A stretch of DNA of 64,000 nucleotides, from assembly GCA_937864265.1 (NCBI GenBank), contig CALMIR010000017.1:62001-126000 (forward strand). The letters run 5' to 3'. The notes beneath the pieces are model-generated. The model was given only the letters and a program-made list of their open reading frames with translations, had not been told where the DNA came from and made no database searches. Shown here one piece after another: positions 34,244 to 41,898 of the stretch (the first letter of the stretch is position 1; every line of letters starts with the position of its first letter). The position numbers were made by a program, and so were the translations under genes. Source of the stretch: an uncultured Saprospirales bacterium. GTDB lineage: Bacteria; Bacteroidota; Bacteroidia; Chitinophagales; Saprospiraceae.

Positions 34244-34864
34244 ATGAAAAACAATATTGCATTCCTCAGCTTGATCCTAGTTATTTCGGCCTGCGCTGTT
34301 TCAAAAAAATCAACAGCCAACAAAGACCTGCTCCAATTGAAAAGCCACATGACTGGCTCATTTAGCTCAGCTGTTCAAGCGGCCCAGGACACCAACTATT
34401 TCGACATCACGTTACATATGTACCCCATCTGGCCAAACCAGGAGGGCCATTGGCTTTATGTAGAACAGTCCGTAACCGCGAATCAAGCCAAGCCTTACCG
34501 TCAACGGATTTATCAATTGGAACAAATTGACGGCCAGACTTTCGTGAGTCATGTTTACATCATCAAGGCAGAAAAAGACTTTGTGAACGCATGGAAAACT
34601 CCCGAAAAATTTAACACCCTCAGTATGGAAGGTATTGAACGCAAAGCAGGCTGCGAAGTGGTGCTGAAAAAATCGGGCGACCGCTTCGACGGAGCAACGG
34701 GCGAAAAGACCTGCCCCAGCGAGCTTCGCGGTGCCAGCTATGCCACCTCCAAAGTGACCGTTTTCCCCGGCAAAATCGTTAGCTGGGATCAAGGCTTCAA
34801 CACCGAAGGAGAACAAGTGTGGGGGGCAACTCTCGGCGGGTATGAGTTTTTGAAAGAAGAATAA
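34244..34864 (+). CDS. CpcT/CpeT-family (chromophore lyase-like) lipoprotein
   Basis: A 206-aa protein is read from ATG 34244, giving a lipoprotein signal (LSLILVISACAVSKKS). The body matches the CpcT/CpeT (DUF1001) pattern: LKSHMTGSFSSAVQAAQD, WPNQEGHWLYVEQSV, PYRQRIYQLEQIDGQTFVSH, the conserved Cys region GIERKAGCEVVLKKSGDRFD, and a second Cys in EKTCPSELRGASYATS. In cyanobacteria these proteins attach bilins to phycobiliproteins. A non-photosynthetic Bacteroidota has no phycobilisome, so the barrel must serve another ligand. A later codon usage richer in G/C appears from about 34.6 kb on. Confidence 0.85.
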   Translation: MKNNIAFLSLILVISACAVSKKSTANKDLLQLKSHMTGSFSSAVQAAQDTNYFDITLHMYPIWPNQEGHWLYVEQSVTANQAKPYRQRIYQLEQIDGQTFVSHVYIIKAEKDFVNAWKTPEKFNTLSMEGIERKAGCEVVLKKSGDRFDGATGEKTCPSELRGASYATSKVTVFPGKIVSWDQGFNTEGEQVWGATLGGYEFLKEE

Positions 34865-34879
34865 GCTACTGAGGCTTCC

Positions 34880-36046
34880 TCACTCCGGCTGTTGCTGCGT
34901 CACGCAATGCACCATCCCTCCGTTCTCGTAGAGGTTGCGCACGTCAATGCCCACCACCTCCTTGTCGGGGTAAAGTCCTTGTAGTATAGCGATGGCTACG
35001 GTATCGTTCGGGTCGTTGTATATTGGCACCAGTACCTTGGTGTTAGCGGTGTAAAAGTTGACATAAGAGCCTTTGTACCAGAGGTTTTTGCCGTAGGCGG
35101 TCTTCACGTTGTTCTGTGTGAGCGGCAGATAAACAAAGTGGTAGGGCGTGCCGTCAATGTCTGTGGCCGCATAAAGTACATCAATGTCGGACTGTGGCAC
35201 TTCCCAGTATTGCAGATCACTGTTATTCATCGTAACAATAGTGTTTGGCGTACCGAAACGGGCAAAGCCGTCAATGTGCATATCTGTCAGTTCGACGCCT
35301 GGTACGCCGTCTAGCCAAATGAATTTTCCCACGCCGAGGTTTTCTGTAAAAATGGCCTCAGCCTGTGCCTGCGTCATACCAGGGTTGCGGTTATTGTTCA
35401 GAATGGCGCTCTTGGTAGCGAGGAAAACGCCGTTGCCGTCCACCTCGAAGGCACCGCCCTCCACCTTCATTGTACCGTTAAGGTTGACCATCGGCATTCC
35501 AATGCTATTGGCTATGGAGGCCGGGATGGGGTTGTCCTTTAGGTAGGGGGCTTTGTTGCCCCAGCCGTTGAAGCCCCAGTCTTCGATTTTTAAGTTGCCA
35601 TTAGCATCCTCTACGAAAATGGGGCCGTTGTCTCGCACCCATACATCGTTGGTTTGGAAGATATAAAAATCAACGTTCGTCAACGGCACGCCAGCCTGGT
35701 TCAGCTTGTTGATAATCCAGTTTTTGTGAGAGTTGTTGTAGGCGATGATGTGGACGTTTTCGCTTTCCACGAGTTCTTTGGTCATGGCCACCCATGTTGG
35801 CGAGAGGCTGTTGCGGTACCAGCTTCCATACTGATATTGGTGCGGCCATTGCAGCCAGGTGCCTTCGTGGGGCTGCGTTTCATCGGGCATATAATAGGTG
35901 GAATTGCGGTCGGTGGTGGTGATGTCGGATGCATTAGCCGTTTCCATGTACGTTTCGTTAGGCAAAAAAGAGTCCTCTTTTTTGCAGTTTGTAAAAAACA
36001 GAGAATAGGTCAGGATGGCAAAAGCCGTAATTTGGAATGATTTCAT
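34880..36046 (-). CDS. Lipoprotein agmatine deiminase/peptidylarginine deiminase
   Basis: The 388-aa protein belongs to the PAD_porph family. Motifs: MPDETQPHEGTWLQWPHQYQ, NDVWVRDNGPIFVED, VEGGAFEVDGNG, the catalytic His region ELTDMHIDGFARFGTP and the catalytic Cys near the end in GGMVHCVTQQQPE. The N-terminus has a lipobox (YSLFFTNCKKED), so the protein is predicted outside the cytoplasm, unlike agmatine deiminase AguA. It hydrolyses the guanidino group of agmatine or of peptide C-terminal arginine, releasing ammonia. It is divergent from a LytS/LytTR pair. Base composition is more GC-rich than the genes to the left. Confidence 0.92.
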   Translation of the reverse strand: MKSFQITAFAILTYSLFFTNCKKEDSFLPNETYMETANASDITTTDRNSTYYMPDETQPHEGTWLQWPHQYQYGSWYRNSLSPTWVAMTKELVESENVHIIAYNNSHKNWIINKLNQAGVPLTNVDFYIFQTNDVWVRDNGPIFVEDANGNLKIEDWGFNGWGNKAPYLKDNPIPASIANSIGMPMVNLNGTMKVEGGAFEVDGNGVFLATKSAILNNNRNPGMTQAQAEAIFTENLGVGKFIWLDGVPGVELTDMHIDGFARFGTPNTIVTMNNSDLQYWEVPQSDIDVLYAATDIDGTPYHFVYLPLTQNNVKTAYGKNLWYKGSYVNFYTANTKVLVPIYNDPNDTVAIAILQGLYPDKEVVGIDVRNLYENGGMVHCVTQQQPE

Positions 36047-36351
36047 GTATAAAAATATTTTAGTGAAATGAATGGGTTCCGGTGTTTTAGCGTGTCATTT
36101 CAAGTGCCCGCTAAATTGAATGCGCTGGAAATCACGGGGGTACTGGAAGTGACCTCGTAATACCTCCAATGGGGCGTTTATGACCACAAAAATAGGGGAT
36201 TGATTAGAAGGGGAAAAGTTTATTCCTCGGTTGGAAGGAATCTTGGAACAAAGGGATTGTTCGGCGGTATGGGTGGCGTATTTCACCAAAAAAATTAATT
36301 CGTCCCGGAAATAGGCCAATTCGGGTAAACGAAATCGGCATTCATGGAAAA
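36047..36351. other. Divergent intergenic region between deiminase and LytS genes
   Basis: A 305-bp region probably holding both promoters and any LytTR-binding repeats. A 74-codon open frame on the minus strand (36095-36319) has no signal, domain or neighbour support and is not called. No clear palindrome was found by eye. Confidence 0.4.
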
Positions 36352-37428
36352 ATGGTAGCTTTGACGATCATTCTAGTTACCTTTACATCTAAGAAAGTCT
36401 TACCTTATAAATTGAAAAATCTTAAAAACATAAGGCATCCCGAACACGCCGCTTTCTGGCTGTTCATCTACCTCTTTGTTTTCGACTATCATTTTTGGGA
36501 CGGAAACTGGGGTCAGGCACTGTGGGACACCTTTGTTGAAACGATTACCTACGCCGCCATCGTTTACCTAAACTTGTTGGTGTTCATCCCTCATTTTGTG
36601 CAAAAAAAGAAACCGGTGCTGTTCGTGCTGGCTTGTCTTGCCCTCATCGTCGGTTACATCACATTCCTACGGTTGACGGGTCTGGAAGCGCATTTTTACG
36701 ATGCAGGGGGATGGCGAAACTTCTTCTCCATGGTGCTGAATACCTCGCTTTTTTTGATCATTTCCACCCTTTACTGGTATTTCAAACAATGGCAGGTGGA
36801 GCGAGAACGGCAGCTTATTTTGCGAAGCGAAAAATTAGAAGCCGAACTGAATTTCCTCCGCACCCAAATCAGCCCGCACTTCATTTTCAACACCTTGAAC
36901 AACATCTACGCCCTCGCTCTGCAAAGGCACGAAAATACCGCCCCGATGGTCGCCAAGCTGTCTGCCCTCATGCGTTACGTGCTATACGAGGGCAATCGGG
37001 GCGATGTTGTTTTGAAAAAAGAAACCGAAACCCTGCGGCAGTATATTGAACTGCACTTACTGCGAAAACCCCGCTCGCAGAACGTGGATTTTTACATGGA
37101 AGGTAATTTGGGAACTTGGAAAATCGTCCCAATGCTGCTCATCAATCTTGTGGAAAACTGCTTCAAGCACAGCAATATTGACGGCGATGAAAATGCTTTT
37201 ATAAAAATCAGTGGCGAAATCGGCAGCGATGGCCAGTTCGTTTTTTCTACCGAGAACAGCGTGGCAAGGAGCGCTGCCACCACAGGCAGTGGCGGAATTG
37301 GGTTGGAAAATGTGCGGCGACAACTGGAACTGAACTACCCCGGTCGGCATCAGTTGGATATTTCCCGGAAGGGGAACTTTTTTGAAACCAGGCTTTCTGT
37401 TCAACTTACAAGTGGATCAGATCGGTAA
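36352..37428 (+). CDS. LytS/YehU-family sensor histidine kinase
   Basis: The 358-aa protein has four predicted N-terminal TM segments (about residues 32-140), a coiled linker, and the His_kinase domain with the phosphoacceptor region LRTQISPHFIFNTLNNIYAL. The HATPase part has LLINLVENCFKHSNIDG (N box) and GSGGIGLENVRRQLEL (G box). It is a membrane sensor of unknown signal. It is followed 44 bp later by its LytTR regulator and divergent from the deiminase gene, which makes that gene a possible target. Confidence 0.95.
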   Translation: MVALTIILVTFTSKKVLPYKLKNLKNIRHPEHAAFWLFIYLFVFDYHFWDGNWGQALWDTFVETITYAAIVYLNLLVFIPHFVQKKKPVLFVLACLALIVGYITFLRLTGLEAHFYDAGGWRNFFSMVLNTSLFLIISTLYWYFKQWQVERERQLILRSEKLEAELNFLRTQISPHFIFNTLNNIYALALQRHENTAPMVAKLSALMRYVLYEGNRGDVVLKKETETLRQYIELHLLRKPRSQNVDFYMEGNLGTWKIVPMLLINLVENCFKHSNIDGDENAFIKISGEIGSDGQFVFSTENSVARSAATTGSGGIGLENVRRQLELNYPGRHQLDISRKGNFFETRLSVQLTSGSDR

Positions 37429-37472
37429 GGGGGGAATTCTGCCAACGTTGAACTACCCGAATATAAGACAAC

Positions 37473-38225
37473 ATGGAAAAATACACCGCCATCATCGTGG
37501 ACGATGAAGCCCTTGCCCGGGAACTCCTCACCGCCCACATCGCCAAAATACCTCACCTCGAACTGGTGGCCGAATGTACTACCGCCATCGAGGCTAAATT
37601 CGCTCTGCAACAACATCAGCCCGACTTGCTATTTCTCGACATTCAGATGCCCGACCTCTCAGGGCTGGAACTACTGCGGGTGCTGAAAAAACGCCCCGCT
37701 ACCATTCTCACCACCGCCTATTCCGAATACGCCCTTGAAGGCTATGAGCTCGATGTGCTAGACTACTTGCTGAAGCCCATTGAGTTCGAGCGTTTTTTCA
37801 AGGCCGTCAGCAAGGCAGTGGAGTGGCTATACAAAGGAAACATTGACGGCGGAATAAAAGTCAGTAAGGTGTTGAACGCTGCCGGTGTCGTTGAACCCGC
37901 CCCCACTTATTTTTTTGTAAAATCAGACTACAAAATCGTCAAGGTGGTTTTTGATGAAATCCTTTTTATCGAAGCCTTGCAGAAATATGTCCGCATCCAC
38001 ACAGCGATGGAACGGGTGGTCACGCTGCTGTCCATGAGCCAGTTGGAAGCAGTGCTGCCTAAGGGACAGTTCCACCGCATCCACCGCTCGTATATTTTGA
38101 ATTTGGAAAAAATAAAAAGTATTGAGGGCAATCAGGTCAACGTCGGCCAGCACCAGCTTCCCGTGAGCAAAGGGCAGCGGGATAGTTTTTTGGAACGGGT
38201 GAAAGAACGGGGACTGGGGTTTTGA
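37473..38225 (+). CDS. LytTR-family response regulator
   Basis: The 250-aa protein has a receiver domain (AIIVDDEALARELLTAHIAK; phosphoacceptor Asp in DLLFLDIQMPDLSG; Thr and Lys in TAYSEYALEGYELD and DYLLKPIEFERF). The LytTR DNA-binding domain runs from about residue 150 (FFVKSDYKIVKVVFDEILFI, FHRIHRSYILNLEKI). It pairs with the LytS kinase upstream. LytTR proteins bind direct repeats near promoters. Confidence 0.96.
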   Translation: MEKYTAIIVDDEALARELLTAHIAKIPHLELVAECTTAIEAKFALQQHQPDLLFLDIQMPDLSGLELLRVLKKRPATILTTAYSEYALEGYELDVLDYLLKPIEFERFFKAVSKAVEWLYKGNIDGGIKVSKVLNAAGVVEPAPTYFFVKSDYKIVKVVFDEILFIEALQKYVRIHTAMERVVTLLSMSQLEAVLPKGQFHRIHRSYILNLEKIKSIEGNQVNVGQHQLPVSKGQRDSFLERVKERGLGF

Positions 38226-38305
38226 TATTTGCTGACATCCTATACTTTTATCTACATTTTTTGTAAATTAGCAGCTATAAACTATTCACCTATTTCCCTT
38301 TACCT

Positions 38306-39985
38306 ATGATTGACCACAACCTGATCAAGTCCGGTTTCGATTTGGAAGTGCTACTCGGAGCCGATTACTTTCTTACCGTTCTTCAAGGGGCTTATAATGC
38401 CGGTGAAATTCCGGCTGAACTCAGCGTAGGAGATGAGGAAGATCCCATCGTTATCAACATCGAACCACCCCATGCGGTGCGTATCATCACAGACGATCGT
38501 TTGCCTTACGATATTGAAGTGGACATACCGCTTGCTTTGGTGGATGCTTCCTTTGCTACGTTTGGCTTGGCCGTAACGATTAGCACCAATCAAATTGCCA
38601 TCGAGTACCGCTACTTGGATGAGTCCACGCAGGGCTTGATCGCCTTTTTCGGGCTTATCAGTGGCAATCCCAACCTATGGGCAGAAACGGAAGTCTTATT
38701 GGCAGAGTCGCTGAATAAAACCATTCCCTTAGACCTCGTGGCCAGCGATGTGGCAGAAATGCAAGTGCTGAAATTAGCAGCGGATGGCGCTCACCAGGCC
38801 GCTTTTGGATTGTACCTCAATTTGAACCTGAATATTGGCCCACAGGGTGCTGATCCCGAAGATAGCTTCATACCCCGTGGCGACATCAATGATGCGGTTT
38901 CTTTCTTACCGGAAAATCGCTCTTTTGCTATTGGCTTGGGCAAGGAAACTTTCCCTAGAATGGCCAACGATATGTGGCACGGCTTTCGGGTAGAAAACGA
39001 AGATGGCAGTGCCGGGCATCCGATAAAAGACGAAGACGATAACGTAATAGGAGCGTATAAATCGGTGTCTATGCAGCCCAAAGAAGGTGCTCTGGAAGTG
39101 ACCGTAAAGTCTCGGATTTTTATCGATTTCTGGCCAGATGCCGATGTGACGGCCAAGTTTGAATTTCGGCCAAAAGTAAGCCCTGATGGAAAATTGACTT
39201 TTGAGGTACTCCTAACGGAATTTGATGCAGATACTGGCCTTTTGGGCGATTTGTTGGGCTTTTTAATCGGCGGATTGCTTGGCGCTATCATCGGCTTGAT
39301 CATGGGGCCAATTGGCGTCGTCATTTCTGCCAGTTTATTGGCTGGTGGCGGTATAGCCGCTGTGGAAATAACGGAAGCCGTGCTGGAGGAAAAATTCAGC
39401 GATGAAGTAGAGGAACAAGCACAAGAAGCCGGAGTAGGTTCTGCCTTTTCTGCTTTTCCTGTTCGCAAGCGCTTGTTTACAGACGATCGCGACCCATTTT
39501 TTCATCGACATCACGAAGTGGTACACTTGTTTGAAGAAGCAAGCGTAAATGCCGATGGCATGAGCTTTGCCGGGCAGGCGGTGATGGAAGCCATCAACGA
39601 GCCACAATTGGTAAGCTTGGTGGACAAAGAGCGGGGATCGGGTATAGGCGCTTGGAATGGATTGTTGCATTTGATTTACCAAGTACCCGGATTGGGTCGC
39701 ATTCCCATGCCCTTGAACGAAGTGTTACGCCGCATTCCGCTGCGGCAACTGGCCAGAGTTGGTATAACCCCAGTTGGGGTACGTCGGGAAAAAACAGTGG
39801 TCACGGATATTTGTTTTCAATCGGGATTGGATTTACAAACAGCAGAATCCGTTGCGCTGCAAGAAGTAAAAGTTATTTTTGTCTATGGCTATCAGCTCAT
39901 CCACCCAGTAAATGCGCGGCCTTACTATCGAGCCAGAGCTGATCAGAATCTGTCTAATAATTTTGAGGCCTTACCGGAGTGTTGA
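38306..39985 (+). CDS. Unrecognised protein with glycine-rich hydrophobic segment (TULIP-like?)
   Basis: The 559-aa protein has no signal peptide. The N-terminus MIDHNLIKSGFDLEVLLGAD and the following beta-rich region (about 1-305) loosely resemble the TULIP-fold P47/OrfX proteins of Clostridium and their relatives; this is a resemblance by eye only. Residues about 311-354 form a 44-residue glycine-rich hydrophobic stretch (GDLLGFLIGGLLGAIIGLI, MGPIGVVISASLLAGGGI), suited to membrane insertion or a glycine zipper. An acidic helix (EEKFSDEVEEQAQEAG) and about 180 mixed residues follow. The neighbours (LytTR, DUF4058) do not define a role. Confidence 0.55.
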   Translation: MIDHNLIKSGFDLEVLLGADYFLTVLQGAYNAGEIPAELSVGDEEDPIVINIEPPHAVRIITDDRLPYDIEVDIPLALVDASFATFGLAVTISTNQIAIEYRYLDESTQGLIAFFGLISGNPNLWAETEVLLAESLNKTIPLDLVASDVAEMQVLKLAADGAHQAAFGLYLNLNLNIGPQGADPEDSFIPRGDINDAVSFLPENRSFAIGLGKETFPRMANDMWHGFRVENEDGSAGHPIKDEDDNVIGAYKSVSMQPKEGALEVTVKSRIFIDFWPDADVTAKFEFRPKVSPDGKLTFEVLLTEFDADTGLLGDLLGFLIGGLLGAIIGLIMGPIGVVISASLLAGGGIAAVEITEAVLEEKFSDEVEEQAQEAGVGSAFSAFPVRKRLFTDDRDPFFHRHHEVVHLFEEASVNADGMSFAGQAVMEAINEPQLVSLVDKERGSGIGAWNGLLHLIYQVPGLGRIPMPLNEVLRRIPLRQLARVGITPVGVRREKTVVTDICFQSGLDLQTAESVALQEVKVIFVYGYQLIHPVNARPYYRARADQNLSNNFEALPEC

Positions 39986-40018
39986 AAATAATTGCTATTT
40001 TTGGAAAAACATTTTCCT

Positions 40019-40816
40019 ATGCATTCCCCTTTTCCAGGAATGGATCCTTATCTGGAAGGCTATCTTTGGCCTGATGTACATCATCGGCTTGCGGGGGTTA
40101 TTGCGGAGTTACTTGGGCCATTATTGGCACCAAAATACGTGGCTAGAATTGAGCTATATACCGTTGAAGATACATCGCCAGAAGAGGACATCGGAATTTT
40201 ATATCCAGACGTTGAAGTGCTTCTAAGAAAAGATGACAAAAGGGAAATTATAGCTCAGCGTTCGCCTTCTCCCTTATCTTTCACGCCTATAACGGTTAGC
40301 GTGCCTGCTCTTCCGCAAGTGGAGATTCGCATTCCTTTTGTGGAGATTAGAGATCAAAAAAAGAACCAATTGATCACAGCTATTGAAGTTTTATCTCCTG
40401 TAAATAAACGCAGACCGGGCTTAGAACCTTATCGCAAAAAAAAGAAAAATTTGCAACAGGCAGGGGTTCATCTTTTAGAAATTGATTTCTTACGAAGAGG
40501 TACCAGGTCATTACAGCATACAGCTATACCGCCATTGGATTACATGGTTGCATTATCTAGGGCTGGGCAGTCAAAGATAGATATCTGGGGTATAGATATC
40601 AAGGATAAACTTCCAGTCGTTGCGGTTCCTTTAAAGCATCCGGATAAGGATGTTCCCCTAGATTTAGCCGAAGCAATAAGGCTGATTTACCAAAGAGGGC
40701 ATTACTACTTATCTATTGACTACACCACATCTCCGCCGCCGCCTTCTTTTTCCAAAGAGGGTAGCCTTTGGTTGAAACAGATACTAAAAGCATATTTTAC
40801 GGATGAAAATCAATGA
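40019..40816 (+). CDS. DUF4058 family protein
   Basis: A 265-aa protein is read from ATG 40019, because the family starts MPSPFPGMDPYLE and this one reads MHSPFPGMDPYLEGYLWPDV. Other family marks are HHRLAGVIAELLGPLLAPKY, ITAIEVLSPVNKRRPGLEPY and a Pro/Arg-rich C-terminus. The EVLSPxNK segment has been compared with PD-(D/E)XK-type folds; activity is unknown. Its 3' end overlaps the aldo/keto reductase start by 14 bp, so the two are probably cotranscribed. Confidence 0.9.
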   Translation: MHSPFPGMDPYLEGYLWPDVHHRLAGVIAELLGPLLAPKYVARIELYTVEDTSPEEDIGILYPDVEVLLRKDDKREIIAQRSPSPLSFTPITVSVPALPQVEIRIPFVEIRDQKKNQLITAIEVLSPVNKRRPGLEPYRKKKKNLQQAGVHLLEIDFLRRGTRSLQHTAIPPLDYMVALSRAGQSKIDIWGIDIKDKLPVVAVPLKHPDKDVPLDLAEAIRLIYQRGHYYLSIDYTTSPPPPSFSKEGSLWLKQILKAYFTDENQ

Positions 40817-41819
40817 CTCACACAATCCGGGCTTATACCGCGCTGCGGAACAGCGCTATGAACGCATGCAATACCGCCGTTGCGGAAAAAGTGGTTTGCA
40901 ATTGCCCATTCTCTCCATTGGCTTATGGCACAATTTTGGGCATACCGACAGCCTAGAAAATGCCCGGCATATACTGCGCACCAGTTTTGACCATGGCATC
41001 ACCCATTTTGACTTGGCCAACAACTACGGCCCGCCTTATGGTGCAGCGGAGGAGAATTTTGGCCGCCTTTTTCGCGAAGATTGGAAACCCTACCGGGATG
41101 AACTCATTTTGTCCACCAAAGCAGGCTGGGACATGTGGCCGGGGCCTTACGGGAATTTAGGTTCTCGCAAATACCTCATGGCCAGCATTGACCAGAGCCT
41201 GAAAAGGATGGGGGTGGACTATGTGGATATTTTTTACAGCCATCGGCGCGACCCGGATACGCCGCTGGAAGAGACCATGGGGGCTTTGGATCAAATTGTA
41301 CGACAGGGCAAGGCGCTTTATGCAGGCATTTCTCAGTACCAGCCGGAAGATACCGCAAAAGCTGCTGCAATATTGCGCCAGATGAGAACGCCCTTGCTCA
41401 TTCACCAACCGAGGTACAGCATGCTCGACCGTTGGGTGGAAAATGGGCTAATGGATACTTTGGAAAAAGAAGGCATTGGTGCCATTGCTTTTTCCCCTTT
41501 GGAACAGGGGATTTTGACCAATAAGTATTTGAAAGGCTTACCTGATGATTCCCGAGCAGTGCGAGACGGGCGCTACCTGAAACCGGAATTTCTGAGCGAC
41601 GAACTGCTGAATAAGGTAAGAAGGCTGAATGATCTAGCCCAAAACAGGGGCCAAAGTTTGGCGCAAATGGCCATCGCTTGGTTGTTGAAAGACCCACGCA
41701 TCACTTCTGTGTTGGTGGGTGCAAGTAGCCCTAAGCAGATGTTGGATAACATAGGCACGCTGGAAAACCTGCACTTTTCCAGCGAGGAGTTGGCTGCTAT
41801 TGAGGCGGTTATTAAGTAG
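40803..41819 (+). CDS. Aldo/keto reductase (YghZ/Gpr-like)
   Basis: The 338-aa protein of the AKR14/Gpr type starts with an extension, then YRRCGKSGLQLPILSIGLWH. Catalytic residues lie in THFDLANNYGPPYGAAEENF (Asp, Tyr), LILSTKAGWDMWPGPYGNLG (Lys) and YVDIFYSHRRDP (His). NADPH-binding segments are IGAIAFSPLEQGILTNKYL and TSVLVGASSPKQMLDNIG. E. coli Gpr reduces L-glyceraldehyde 3-phosphate and methylglyoxal; the same role is likely here. It overlaps the preceding DUF4058 gene. Confidence 0.93.
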   Translation: MKINDSHNPGLYRAAEQRYERMQYRRCGKSGLQLPILSIGLWHNFGHTDSLENARHILRTSFDHGITHFDLANNYGPPYGAAEENFGRLFREDWKPYRDELILSTKAGWDMWPGPYGNLGSRKYLMASIDQSLKRMGVDYVDIFYSHRRDPDTPLEETMGALDQIVRQGKALYAGISQYQPEDTAKAAAILRQMRTPLLIHQPRYSMLDRWVENGLMDTLEKEGIGAIAFSPLEQGILTNKYLKGLPDDSRAVRDGRYLKPEFLSDELLNKVRRLNDLAQNRGQSLAQMAIAWLLKDPRITSVLVGASSPKQMLDNIGTLENLHFSSEELAAIEAVIK

Positions 41820-41823
41820 TATG

Positions 41824-41883
41824 CAAAAAAAATGCCTCCCTTGAAGCAGTTTGAGGTATCCCAAACTGCTTCAAGGGAGGCAT
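41824..41883 (-). terminator. Strong intrinsic terminator
   Basis: A perfect 22-bp stem (41832-41853 with 41862-41883; begins ATGCCTCCCTTGAAGC) with an 8-nt loop, followed on the minus strand by TTTTTTT. It lies 15 bp beyond the stop of the minus-strand Asp-box gene and also separates it from the convergent aldo/keto reductase gene. Confidence 0.85.
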
Positions 41884-41898
41884 AACAAGTATAGTTCC

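Noticed and set aside
34244-34864. CpcT-like gene as a sign of a cyanobacterial origin
   Set aside because: All neighbouring genes are of Bacteroidota type and the family also occurs outside cyanobacteria.
36095-36319. A 74-codon minus-strand frame between the deiminase and LytS genes
   Set aside because: No recognisable features, overlaps the expected promoters, and sequence composition is intergenic.
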